NCBI GenBank assembly: GCA_964587105.1
Contig: CAZPKG010000003.1
Span: forward strand, 124,001-188,000
Source: JABWCQ01 sp964587105
GTDB taxonomy: Bacteria; Electryoneota; RPQS01
Length of the DNA: 64,000 bases
Direction: 5' to 3'
Below the pieces are notes generated by a model. It was not told the origin of the DNA and searched no databases. It saw only the letters and a list, made by a program, of their open reading frames with translations. Numbering within the stretch: position 1 is the stretch's first letter; the number at the start of each line of letters is the position of its first letter. A program made the position numbers and the translations under genes. Of this stretch, positions 35,085 to 43,802 are shown piece after piece.

Positions 35085-36278
35085 ATGCGGACAAAAGAGT
35101 GGACATACAAGACGACACATCCGTGGATTACCTTCGAGCTTGACCCGGCCTCGTTCACACCGGAATTGTGGGTGCTTTTGGGAGAGTGTCAGTCAAAGTG
35201 CGAGCATGTGGCGGGCGTGCCGCTGAGGCCATTCACTGCAAAAGAGCTTAACCAAGTCTTTCTGTCGAAGGGTGTGAGAGCAACAAGTGCAATCGAAGGC
35301 AACACGCTGACAGAACAGGAAGTGAGAGCTGTAATAGAGAAAGGCCATTCTTCTCCTAAGTCTACGTCCTACTTGGAACAAGAAGTCAAGAACATTGTCA
35401 GTGCTTTCAATGAGCTTGTCGATGACTTGATAGGAGGAAGACGCAGCTTACTTACCGTCCAAAGCATCAAGTCTGGGAACAATGCAATCCTTAGCGGACT
35501 CGACCTTAAGAAACACATTGTCCCAGGTGAGTTCAGAACAACAGAAATACAAGTTGGCGCCTACAAAGGCGTACCTCATGAAGAATGTAAACATCTTGTC
35601 GAGAAACTCTGTGAATGGATAAATAGTACCGTATTTCATTCTGACCAAGTAATTGACGCAATACTTAAGTCAGTATTGTCGCACTTGTACATCGCGTGGA
35701 TACACCCCTTCGCCGATGGTAACGGTCGAACTGCTCGACTGGTTGAGCTGGAACTTCTGCTTAGAGCAGGAGTTCCGGCACCATCGGCACATTTACTCAG
35801 TGATCACTACAATCGAACAAGAGAGAAATACTATGATGAATTGGATCAGACCTCGATTAAGTATGACGACCATGAATCGGATACAATCAAGGGGCGAAAT
35901 GTTGTGCCGTTTATTGAGTACTCGTTACGAGGCTTCGTCGAAGGACTTCGCAATCAGATTGCTCTGATCAGATCAGAACAATGGGACATCATTTGGCGGA
36001 ATTACGTTCATGAGAAATTCCGAGACAGAACTTCAGATGCACATGTTCGGCAGAGGCATTTGATCTTGGATCTGTCACAAGTGAAGAGCCCCACAACTCG
36101 ACAAGAACTCAATATGCTAACTCCAAGAGTAGCGGTAGCCTATAGCGGAAAGTCACCAAAAACGTTAACGAGAGACATAAGACTACTGAAAGAAATGGAA
36201 CTACTCGTTGAGAAGGACGGACTATTTAAAGCAAACAAAGAAATCATTCTTGCCTTCCTGCCCATCCGAGTTGAATAG
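35085..36278 (+). CDS. Fic-family protein (AMPylator type), class II
   Basis: 397 residues from an ATG with GGAG 9 bases upstream; a GTG 22 codons earlier lacks a signal. The full catalytic Fic motif 'HPFADGNGRTAR' begins at residue 207. The inhibitory helix 'TSAIEGN' (67-73) matches the S/T-xxx-E-G/N motif of class II Fic proteins, in which the Glu blocks ATP until released. A C-terminal winged-helix-like segment ends the protein. Fic enzymes transfer AMP or another NMP to Ser, Thr or Tyr of target proteins; the target is unknown. It stands alone with its own promoter, is visibly more A/T-rich than its neighbours and abuts the converging cysS, which suggests transfer. Confidence 0.92.
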   Translation: MRTKEWTYKTTHPWITFELDPASFTPELWVLLGECQSKCEHVAGVPLRPFTAKELNQVFLSKGVRATSAIEGNTLTEQEVRAVIEKGHSSPKSTSYLEQEVKNIVSAFNELVDDLIGGRRSLLTVQSIKSGNNAILSGLDLKKHIVPGEFRTTEIQVGAYKGVPHEECKHLVEKLCEWINSTVFHSDQVIDAILKSVLSHLYIAWIHPFADGNGRTARLVELELLLRAGVPAPSAHLLSDHYNRTREKYYDELDQTSIKYDDHESDTIKGRNVVPFIEYSLRGFVEGLRNQIALIRSEQWDIIWRNYVHEKFRDRTSDAHVRQRHLILDLSQVKSPTTRQELNMLTPRVAVAYSGKSPKTLTRDIRLLKEMELLVEKDGLFKANKEIILAFLPIRVE

Positions 36279-36287
36279 TCCCTTCCC

Positions 36288-37691
36288 TTATTTCCTCCGC
36301 CAAATCGTCTTTCCAGCCCGATCTTCAATGATGATGCCGCGCTCGGTGAGGGCATCGCGGGCACGGTCAGCTTCAGCCCAATTCTTGGTTTTGCGGGCTT
36401 CGTTGCGTGCTTCGATCAGTGCTTCGATTTCGGCGGCTTCAGGATCGGCGGCTTCCTGCGACATATCCAAATAGCCTAATACAGAATCGAATCTCCGCAT
36501 TGCTTCCATGGCAAGCTCTTGTTCGGGCCTGCCAATTTTTTTATCCTGGCAAAGAGTGTTGGCGTCGCGGACAAAATTGAACACTGCTGCCAATGCTTCA
36601 GGATAGTTCAAATCATCGTCAAATGCGTCGCGGAACTCCTGCTCTCGTTGGGCAATCGTATCCTTCAATTCGGCCATCCCCCCCTGCCCTGCCGAATGCT
36701 CAAGATTCACCGCGCAGGCTTCAAAGCGCGCGAGAGCTTGCTTGATACTTTCAAGTCCGCTCGCTTGGAAATTTGTGCGCTGGCGATAGTGGCCGCTTAA
36801 TAAGCCGTAGCGAATTTCACGCGGCTTCCAACCCTTTTCGATCAGATCCGTCACCGTGTAGAAATTTCCGAGCGACTTTGACATTTTCTGACCATCCACA
36901 AGCAGATGCTCAGAGTGTACCCAGTAGCGCGCGAGCGGCTCGTGTGTAACGCCTTCGGTTTGAGCAATCTCATTTTGGTGATGTGGAAAGATCAAATCGA
37001 CGCCACCGAGATGAATATCAAATCCTTTGCCGAGATACTTGAGCGACATCGCAGAGCACTCGAGATGCCAACCGGGGCGGCCTTTACCTAAGCTCGTCTC
37101 CCAAGCGACCGGGCCGTCAATCTCTTCCCAGTTCTTCCAAAGTGCAAAATCGCGCACATCCTCTTTTTCATATTCATCCGACGCCACACGTTCTCCGACG
37201 CGCAACTCTTCCATATTGAGTTTCGCAAGCTGCCCATAGCTTGAAAATGAGTCGATCTTGAAATACGCTGATCCGTCCGCGACATAAGCGTGTTTCGCCG
37301 CGATCAAGTCCTCAACCATCTTCACCATCTCGGGAATATGCTCGGTCGCACGCGGATAGAGATTCGCGTCAACGATTCCGATGGTCTTGCGATCGTCATG
37401 AAACGATTTGATGTAACGGTCGGTAAACTCGCGCAGTGAAATTCCCTCTGCATTCGCGCCTTTGATCGTCTTGTCGTCAATGTCCGTGAGGTTCATCACC
37501 CAATTAACTTCATATCCCGAATAGGCCAGATAGCGGCGGAGCAAATCAGAAACGAGAAACGTTCTGAAGTTCCCGATATGCGCGCGAGCATAGACCGTCG
37601 GGCCGCAGGTGTACATCGTGGCTTTGCCGGGATCGCGCGGTACAAACGGTTCAACTTTTCGAGTCAGTGTGTTATAAAGTTTCAGTGCCAT
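36288..37691 (-). CDS. cysS: Cysteinyl-tRNA synthetase
   Basis: 467 residues, class I synthetase. 'HIGN' at 38-41 and 'KMSKS' near residue 270 are the ATP-binding motifs. Cys29 in 'YTCGPTV' and Cys in 'HLECSAMS' are zinc ligands that select cysteine. The end is a Lys/Arg-rich helix. The stop is 9 bases from the converging Fic stop, with no terminator between. Confidence 0.98.
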   Translation of the reverse strand: MALKLYNTLTRKVEPFVPRDPGKATMYTCGPTVYARAHIGNFRTFLVSDLLRRYLAYSGYEVNWVMNLTDIDDKTIKGANAEGISLREFTDRYIKSFHDDRKTIGIVDANLYPRATEHIPEMVKMVEDLIAAKHAYVADGSAYFKIDSFSSYGQLAKLNMEELRVGERVASDEYEKEDVRDFALWKNWEEIDGPVAWETSLGKGRPGWHLECSAMSLKYLGKGFDIHLGGVDLIFPHHQNEIAQTEGVTHEPLARYWVHSEHLLVDGQKMSKSLGNFYTVTDLIEKGWKPREIRYGLLSGHYRQRTNFQASGLESIKQALARFEACAVNLEHSAGQGGMAELKDTIAQREQEFRDAFDDDLNYPEALAAVFNFVRDANTLCQDKKIGRPEQELAMEAMRRFDSVLGYLDMSQEAADPEAAEIEALIEARNEARKTKNWAEADRARDALTERGIIIEDRAGKTIWRRK

Positions 37692-37716
37692 AAGAATAGA
37701 AGTCTTGTAACGTCGA

Positions 37717-37735
37717 GCGGGGCACCATGCCCCGC
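37717..37735. repeat. GC-rich palindrome between pgsA and cysS
   Basis: GCGGGGCA / TGCCCCGC, 8-bp perfect arms, loop CCA. No T-run follows on either side, so it is not a normal terminator; it resembles REP-type elements. Confidence 0.6.
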
Positions 37736-37765
37736 CGGAATCTGCAAAACAATGTCAAAAACGAT

Positions 37766-38425
37766 TCACGCTTGCGCGCTGACTTTCTTTGTCGCGGCCG
37801 CGTTGCCGCTGTAGTGAATAAACCGCAATCCGTATTGCGCGCCGGAGATCGCAATAAACAAACACGATACCCACACCATCATCATCGGCTCAAACCAACC
37901 GATCTTCAAATTGAGCGTGAAACAAATCAGCGTCAATGCGATCACGAACATCGCCGCCTTCCCAAGATAGTTGGACGTGACGACAATACCGCGTTTGCGA
38001 AAAACATACAGCGAACCAAGTACGATGGTAACGTCGCGAACCAGGATCAGTCCTAAGAACCACGCCGGCAACGGGTTCTCCCGGCTCGGCAAGGCGAGAA
38101 ACACCGCTAAAGCGCCGAGCCAAATCTTATCCGCCAACGGATCGAGCACCCGGCCCCAGTCCGTTTCCACATGAAACCAGCGTGCGATCAAGCCGTCAAT
38201 CATGTCACTGACGAGCGCGATGGCCATAACGACTATCGCCCAGAAATTTCCATTCTCTTTCGGTCCGAGTTTCAGATAGTGGAACAACGGAATAAGCAAG
38301 AGAATTCTGGCGATGCTCAGAATATTGGGCACCGTGAGGAATTTTCGCGGCCTCGGCTTCGGTTCAAACGCAAACCGAGACGGCTTAGGCAGCAATCTGT
38401 CAGGACGACTAATCTCGGCCACCAT
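37766..38425 (-). CDS. pgsA: CDP-alcohol phosphatidyltransferase, probably phosphatidylglycerophosphate synthase
   Basis: 219 residues, several membrane helices. The complete catalytic motif D-G-x2-A-R-x8-G-x3-D-x3-D is visible: Asp77-Gly78, Ala81-Arg82, Gly91, Asp95, Asp99. Such enzymes make PGP from CDP-diacylglycerol and glycerol 3-phosphate. A basic 30-residue N-terminus precedes 'LTVPNILSIARILLLIP', a family start. Phosphatidylserine or cardiolipin synthase of the same family cannot be fully excluded. The start overlaps the purF stop by one base. Confidence 0.88.
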   Translation of the reverse strand: MVAEISRPDRLLPKPSRFAFEPKPRPRKFLTVPNILSIARILLLIPLFHYLKLGPKENGNFWAIVVMAIALVSDMIDGLIARWFHVETDWGRVLDPLADKIWLGALAVFLALPSRENPLPAWFLGLILVRDVTIVLGSLYVFRKRGIVVTSNYLGKAAMFVIALTLICFTLNLKIGWFEPMMMVWVSCLFIAISGAQYGLRFIHYSGNAAATKKVSAQA

Positions 38426-39891
38426 TACTCCATCGAGCGTAAGACTCTCTCAAGCTCCGCGCGCGCCCATTCTTTATCAGGCTCGGTCAATTCCGCAAGC
38501 TGTGCCGGATCCTTCAGGGCCACTGGATAGCGGCCTGAGAAACATGCCGTGCAGTAGTTGGCAGGTTCATCCCGCGTCGCCGAGAGCATACCTTCGAGCG
38601 AGAGATAACGCAGCGAATCCACACCCAGATAGCTCTCGATTTCGTGCGTGGAAGCGAAGGCGGCAATCAGTTCGCGCCGTGTAGGATAATCCATTCCATA
38701 AAAACACGGCCAGCGCACGGGTGGCGACGCAATTCGGACATGAACTTCCAACGCACCGGCGGCTCTAATGACTCCGACAAGTTTCTTGATTGTCGTTCCG
38801 CGAACGATTGAATCATCTACGAGCACCACTCTGCGGCCTTCGAGAACACCGCGAACCGGATTATACTTGATGCGCGAGTTATACGAGCGCATGAACTGCG
38901 ACGGATTAATAAATGTCCGACCAATGTAGTGATTGCGGATCAACCCGATTTCAAATTTGATTCCGCTCTGCCGGGAGTATCCGATGGCGGAAGTGTTGGA
39001 CGAGTCCGGCACCGAGATCACAACATCCGCTTCGGCGGGAGCCTCTTCGGCCAGAACTTTGCCGAGCTTGCGTCGAACCTTGTCCACCGACGTGCCGTAA
39101 ATCATGCTGTCAGGCCGGGCAAAATAGATCAATTCAAACACGCACATGTTGAGTTCGGACGGCGCATATTGAATGGACTCCAACCCGCGAGCTGAAATTG
39201 AGATAATTTCGCCGGCGTTCACGTCACGCTCATAGACGCCGCCGATAATGTCAAACGCGCAGGTTTCCGAAGCAAACACATAGCCTTCTCCGATTCGTCC
39301 CATTGCCAGAGGTCTGAAGCCGTGCGGATCGCGCGCGGCAATGATCTCATCCTTCGTAATCAAAACAACAGAAAATGCGCCTTCCAAGTATTTCACAGCC
39401 TCAGCCAACCGCTCGGCAATCGTGGGCGCTTTTGAGCGCGCAATCAGATGCACAAACAGTTCCGAGTCCGAAGTCGTTTGAAAGATTGCGCCGTCGCTTT
39501 CTAACTTTTTGCGTAAATCCCGTTCGTTGGTCAGATTTCCGTTGTGCGCAACCGCGAGAGGCCCGTCCTTCGTGATGACCATCAAGGGCTGAACATTTGT
39601 CAGCGACGAGGAGCCTGTGGTTGAGTAGCGAACGTGGCCAATTGCCCAGTTCCCCTCAAGCTCTTTGAATTTGCTCTGGTCGCGAAAAACGTCGGCAAGT
39701 AGGCCCATGCCTCTATGCGCGAAGAGTTTTTGCCCGTCCGAGCTGACAATTCCGGCGGATTCCTGACCCCGGTGTTGCAGGGCGTAGAGCCCTAAATAGG
39801 TCAGTTCAGCGGCCCGTGGATGGCCGTAAAGGGCCATGACCCCGCATTTGTCGCGGGGCTTGTCGTCCATGAAATCGAGGATATGTGACAT
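38425..39891 (-). CDS. purF: Amidophosphoribosyltransferase
   Basis: 488 residues; first committed step of purine synthesis (PRPP + Gln to phosphoribosylamine). Cys16 in 'RDKCGVMALYG' becomes the N-terminal nucleophile after removal of a propeptide. The PRPP loop is 'RRVVLVDDSIVRGTT'. Cys residues in 'NMCVFE', 'PCFYGMD' and 'YCTACF' match the four ligands of the [4Fe-4S] cluster of the Bacillus type. An internal ATG at 39870 would shorten the propeptide to 8 residues. The promoter lies only 9 bases upstream. Confidence 0.97.
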   Translation of the reverse strand: MSHILDFMDDKPRDKCGVMALYGHPRAAELTYLGLYALQHRGQESAGIVSSDGQKLFAHRGMGLLADVFRDQSKFKELEGNWAIGHVRYSTTGSSSLTNVQPLMVITKDGPLAVAHNGNLTNERDLRKKLESDGAIFQTTSDSELFVHLIARSKAPTIAERLAEAVKYLEGAFSVVLITKDEIIAARDPHGFRPLAMGRIGEGYVFASETCAFDIIGGVYERDVNAGEIISISARGLESIQYAPSELNMCVFELIYFARPDSMIYGTSVDKVRRKLGKVLAEEAPAEADVVISVPDSSNTSAIGYSRQSGIKFEIGLIRNHYIGRTFINPSQFMRSYNSRIKYNPVRGVLEGRRVVLVDDSIVRGTTIKKLVGVIRAAGALEVHVRIASPPVRWPCFYGMDYPTRRELIAAFASTHEIESYLGVDSLRYLSLEGMLSATRDEPANYCTACFSGRYPVALKDPAQLAELTEPDKEWARAELERVLRSME

Positions 39892-39900
39892 AAGACCCGT

Positions 39901-39929
39901 AATATAACCCGCTTAGACTCGCTTGTCAA
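39901..39929 (-). promoter_or_regulatory. Sigma-70 promoter of purF-pgsA
   Basis: TTGACA (39929-39924), 17-base spacer, TATATT (39906-39901), the best promoter match in the window. The -10 box ends 9 bases before the purF ATG, so the mRNA would be leaderless or nearly so. Confidence 0.8.
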
Positions 39930-39964
39930 CTTCTGACCCATCTTTTCTACTCTTGCCGACCACC

Positions 39965-39993
39965 TTGAAAGTCCGGTCAGGGTTTTATATCTT
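39965..39993 (+). promoter_or_regulatory. Sigma-70 promoter of the epimerase gene
   Basis: TTGAAA (39965-39970), 17-base spacer, TATCTT (39988-39993), with a leader of about 70 bases before the GTG at 40070. Confidence 0.7.
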
Positions 39994-40069
39994 AGAAATC
40001 TTGAAGTAAGCTTTGACCGCTGGGAACCCTCTCGGCGGACCCTTTTAGTCCAATTTGGAGCTATTTTTC

Positions 40070-41113
40070 GTGAAAGTACTGATAACAGGCGGCGCGGGAT
40101 TCCTCGGATTGCACACCGCGCTTTGTTTTGCTGAACACGGCTGGGAGTTGATCCTAACAGATATTGCCCCGTTTGAAACCTCGGAATACCCTGCTGGAAC
40201 GGTGTTCCTCCAGCACGATGTGCGGGACAAAGCAGGCCTCGACAAGATTCTGTCCGAATACAAAGTTGACGTCATCGTTCACGGCGCAGCGGCCCTCCCG
40301 CTGTGGAAGCCGAAAGATATTTTTGAGATTAACGTGGATGGCACGCGGGCAGTCCTGCAATCGGCCAAGCAAGCCGGAGTTGATCGCGTCGTGTTTGTCT
40401 CCTCGACCGCAGTTTATGGTATTCCTGATCATCATCCGCTATTTGAAACCGACAAAGTTCACGGCGTAGGCCCGTACGGTGAGAGCAAGATTTTAGCTGA
40501 GAAAGTTTGCGAAGAGTTTCGCGCGCCGGATATGTGTGTTCCGGTTATTAGGCCCAAGACGTTTATCGGCACGCATCGTCTCGGTGTGTTTCAGATTCTC
40601 TACGATTGGGTGGAAAGCGGCAAGCGCATCCCGATGATCGGCAATGGCAAAAACCGCTACCAACTGTTGGAGGTGGACGATCTTGCCGAAGCGATTTACC
40701 TCGGGGCCACCGTTGAGGCCAATCGGGCGAATGCAACCTTTAACGTCGGTGCGGAAGAATTCAAGACTGTTCGCGAAGACATGGGCGCGATGTGTGACTA
40801 TGCCGGCAACGGCGCGCGTCCGTGGGGCACTCCTGCCGGTCCGGTGAAGCTTGCTCTGATGACTTTTGAGGCAATGGGCCTCTCCCCGCTTTACAAGTGG
40901 GTCTATGGCACGGCTGATCAGGATAGTTTCGTTTCGATCGACAAAGCCAAGCGCGAATTGGGTTGGAAACCGAAATACTCGAACGCACAAGCTTTGATTC
41001 GCAGCTACCAGTGGTACCTCGACAACAAGCATACGATTCCGCAAGGCTCAGGCATCACGCACCGTATCGCTTGGAATCAGGGCATTCTGAAGTTCTTCAA
41101 GCGCTTCATGTAA
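40070..41113 (+). CDS. NAD(P)-dependent epimerase/dehydratase
   Basis: 347 residues, extended SDR family. 'TGGAGFLGLH' near residue 6 binds NAD(P); the catalytic 'YGESK' (YxxxK) and the Ser in 'FVSSTAVYG' are present. The chosen GTG has TTGGAG 9-10 bases upstream; a TTG start five codons earlier overlaps that site. Members act on nucleotide sugars or similar substrates; the exact one is not evident. It is followed 21 bases later by a large secreted protein gene on the same strand, possibly co-transcribed. Confidence 0.88.
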   Translation: MKVLITGGAGFLGLHTALCFAEHGWELILTDIAPFETSEYPAGTVFLQHDVRDKAGLDKILSEYKVDVIVHGAAALPLWKPKDIFEINVDGTRAVLQSAKQAGVDRVVFVSSTAVYGIPDHHPLFETDKVHGVGPYGESKILAEKVCEEFRAPDMCVPVIRPKTFIGTHRLGVFQILYDWVESGKRIPMIGNGKNRYQLLEVDDLAEAIYLGATVEANRANATFNVGAEEFKTVREDMGAMCDYAGNGARPWGTPAGPVKLALMTFEAMGLSPLYKWVYGTADQDSFVSIDKAKRELGWKPKYSNAQALIRSYQWYLDNKHTIPQGSGITHRIAWNQGILKFFKRFM

Positions 41114-41134
41114 AACAACGCAGGGGAGATTGGG

Positions 41135-43798
41135 ATGACGCGACAAACAAACATCGCCATTGTTTTGCTGTGCCTGCTCATGATGCAGGCAGAGGGTCTT
41201 GCCACTCCCTATTGGACGGAAGCGGAGCTTGAACAGACGAGATTGGAGAACAATTCCGATCTATTGCAGCGCAATCTGGAAACGGGATCGCGCCCGCCTC
41301 ATCAAACGCTTGATGAGATTGCGTATTTCGTGAAGTATCGCCAGCTGTGTGATTTTTTGGCCGGAATGCAAGTTACGACTCCCGGCCAGAATTTCGGCGG
41401 TATGCGCGAAGGCGAGGTCGGCGGCGACTTTGGAATCATTCAGACCGACAATACGCAAGAGGCAATTCGCGTGTGGTCGCAATACGCCATCTGGACAGGC
41501 GACACCGCGACCTATGGCCAAAACATTCGCGACGCCTGGACTTACAATGCTCGTTGGCCCGCGTGGCGCGAAGAGGGCGGCGGTTACTACGCGGCTCATA
41601 ATTGCGGCTGGGGCTTTGAAGCGGCTGCGAAATATCGCGAAGCTTACGGCGACACGAGCAAGAACTGGTACGCAGATAGCTGTGCTTGGTGGACAATGGC
41701 AAATCCACTGGCAATCAGCGCGGTTGTTGACATCGCGGCGCAAGGTTTGGCGATCGGCGGAATGTACCCACATGCGATCTATCGCGGCCGCAATGATTGG
41801 CGCGATTTCACGCTCGCCCGCGCCCGTCTGATTCGCAATTGGTTTACGGCCAGTCCCGCCAGACTGAATACTGCCACAGAGTGGGCGCTCTGCGGCGGCA
41901 CCGCGCTTTGGGGAGTCTGCAACTCTCTGTGGATTGCCTATCCCGATAGCGGGGCGATGTGGATCAATCAATATGGTACGCAACTCGAAACATGGGAGTC
42001 ACCCTCGAGTTGGTACAATGCCTACAACACATGGTACTCGAATGCCACGTTTCGATGTTTTGAGATCACAGGTGACTCATTGTTTTGGAATCGCGGAGTA
42101 TTCTACTGCGACTCATTGATCGGGTTTGACGTTGACAACGACGGCGCTATTCCACCGGGCACATGCTGTATCGGCAATGGCAATGACCATTCTTGGGTCA
42201 GTGCCTATATGGGGTGGATGGGCATGGAGCGCATCATCTCCTCAGGACCGATAGTAATCGCAGATATCAACAATGTTGTGACACCTGATACGTCGCTATT
42301 GCTGATGGAAGGAGACACCGTTGCTCTGTCCATCTCGGTATTCAATCAGGGAACAGATACGGTTTACGTTATCTTGCACGCGGATGACCAGGTCGGCTAC
42401 TCGGAATGGTCAACGGTGCAAGCGCTGGCAGCAGGCGAGGCGCGCGAGATTAGTTTTGAGTCGTGGGCGCTGCCGTTTGTGGATGACTTAAACGACGACC
42501 TCACATTGAGAGTCGGATTGTATTACTCGGCAACCCAAACACCTTTTGATTCAGTCGAAGCGCACAAGACATTTGAGTTTGATTTGCGCCGCCGGACGAA
42601 CGTGTTTGGTGTTATTAGCGGCGAATTCGATCCGAACGGAGCACCGATTCATATAGATTTCTACGCGGAAGACTATCCGGATTCAATTTGGACTTCCGTT
42701 GATATCGCCGCCGGACAGCAGTATAATAACGGCGTGCGGCAATTGCCTGAAGGCCAACACCGGATGGTCATCACGCCTCCACTCCGCTATCTAACAGACG
42801 AACGAGTGTTTTTTACCGTCTCCGGTAACACAGATCCGTTTGACATAAACCTAACGTCAACGGACGTTTTGCTCGTTGATGATGACGGCGGCGAAGAGTA
42901 TGAATCTTATTTACTCACTTCGCTGGAACAGAATCAGGAAGACGTGAGAGTTTGGGATCGTCAGTCGGCGGCGCTTAGTGATTTGAACCATGTCCCGTGG
43001 TTGATCTGGATGACGGGTGATGAAAATCAGAACACGTTGACCCCTGAAGATCAACAGACACTAACGGCCTATTTAGCTTCGGGCCACGGTGTGTTGGTCA
43101 CCGGGCAAAATATTTCGGATGACGACGCGACTGAATCATTTCTGCGCGACGTTTTCTATTGCACACCGGACCGGGATGACACCGACAAACTTCGCGCATA
43201 TGGCTTGGGCGATGATCCCGACGTTGATGGACAATTCCTGTTGCTTTTAGGTTCGCAAGGCGCGGGCAATCAGAACAGTCCCTCATCACTTTCGCTCTTG
43301 AACAATGCCACCGCGATCTTCATCAATGACACACTCACTGAAGAGATTTGCGGAATTTCCGGCTATTACGAAAGCGGACGGTTCATTTTCCTAAGCTTCG
43401 GCCTTGAAGCAGCCTCTGGTCAGGCGGGCAGCACTTCGCGCGCTCAATTCCTTTCGGAAGCTAAAGAGTGGTTGACTGAAACCTCGGACGTCGCGCCCGG
43501 ATTTGTGCCACAAATTTCACAGTTTGAGCTACTGCCGAGCTATCCTAATCCGTTCAATAGCGAAGTTCGCATCAGTTGGATTGCGCCGAACGGTTCAGCA
43601 CGCACAAATGTGACAGTGTATGATTTGCTTGGCAGGCAAGTGGCCACCTTGTTCGACGGAAACAGTCTGCCCGGCGGCAACAATGTGACATGGAACGGCG
43701 CGACCTCATCTGGTATTTCCGTTGCCAGCGGCACATACGTTGTCCGTTTGCAAACGCAGACTATTACCCTGTCACAGCCACTCCGCTACATCCGCTAA
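41135..43798 (+). CDS. Large secreted protein: toroid-like domain, GATase-like domain and type A sorting domain
   Basis: 887 residues. Signal peptide at 1-24 ('NIAIVLLCLLMMQAEGLATP'). Residues about 30-365 are rich in Trp, Tyr and Gly in a repeating helical pattern reminiscent of alpha/alpha-toroid glycosidase or lyase folds; no catalytic residues can be named. An Ig/CARDB-like part follows (about 375-480). Residues about 579-785 form a domain starting 'LLVDDDGGEEYESYLL', which is also found in the M36 peptidase at 52188. The last 90 residues are the FlgD-like sorting domain with 'SYPNPFNSEVRISW' and 'YDLLGRQVATLF'. Secreted or surface-bound by inference. Confidence 0.8.
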   Translation: MTRQTNIAIVLLCLLMMQAEGLATPYWTEAELEQTRLENNSDLLQRNLETGSRPPHQTLDEIAYFVKYRQLCDFLAGMQVTTPGQNFGGMREGEVGGDFGIIQTDNTQEAIRVWSQYAIWTGDTATYGQNIRDAWTYNARWPAWREEGGGYYAAHNCGWGFEAAAKYREAYGDTSKNWYADSCAWWTMANPLAISAVVDIAAQGLAIGGMYPHAIYRGRNDWRDFTLARARLIRNWFTASPARLNTATEWALCGGTALWGVCNSLWIAYPDSGAMWINQYGTQLETWESPSSWYNAYNTWYSNATFRCFEITGDSLFWNRGVFYCDSLIGFDVDNDGAIPPGTCCIGNGNDHSWVSAYMGWMGMERIISSGPIVIADINNVVTPDTSLLLMEGDTVALSISVFNQGTDTVYVILHADDQVGYSEWSTVQALAAGEAREISFESWALPFVDDLNDDLTLRVGLYYSATQTPFDSVEAHKTFEFDLRRRTNVFGVISGEFDPNGAPIHIDFYAEDYPDSIWTSVDIAAGQQYNNGVRQLPEGQHRMVITPPLRYLTDERVFFTVSGNTDPFDINLTSTDVLLVDDDGGEEYESYLLTSLEQNQEDVRVWDRQSAALSDLNHVPWLIWMTGDENQNTLTPEDQQTLTAYLASGHGVLVTGQNISDDDATESFLRDVFYCTPDRDDTDKLRAYGLGDDPDVDGQFLLLLGSQGAGNQNSPSSLSLLNNATAIFINDTLTEEICGISGYYESGRFIFLSFGLEAASGQAGSTSRAQFLSEAKEWLTETSDVAPGFVPQISQFELLPSYPNPFNSEVRISWIAPNGSARTNVTVYDLLGRQVATLFDGNSLPGGNNVTWNGATSSGISVASGTYVVRLQTQTITLSQPLRYIR

Positions 43799-43802
43799 GC
43801 TT

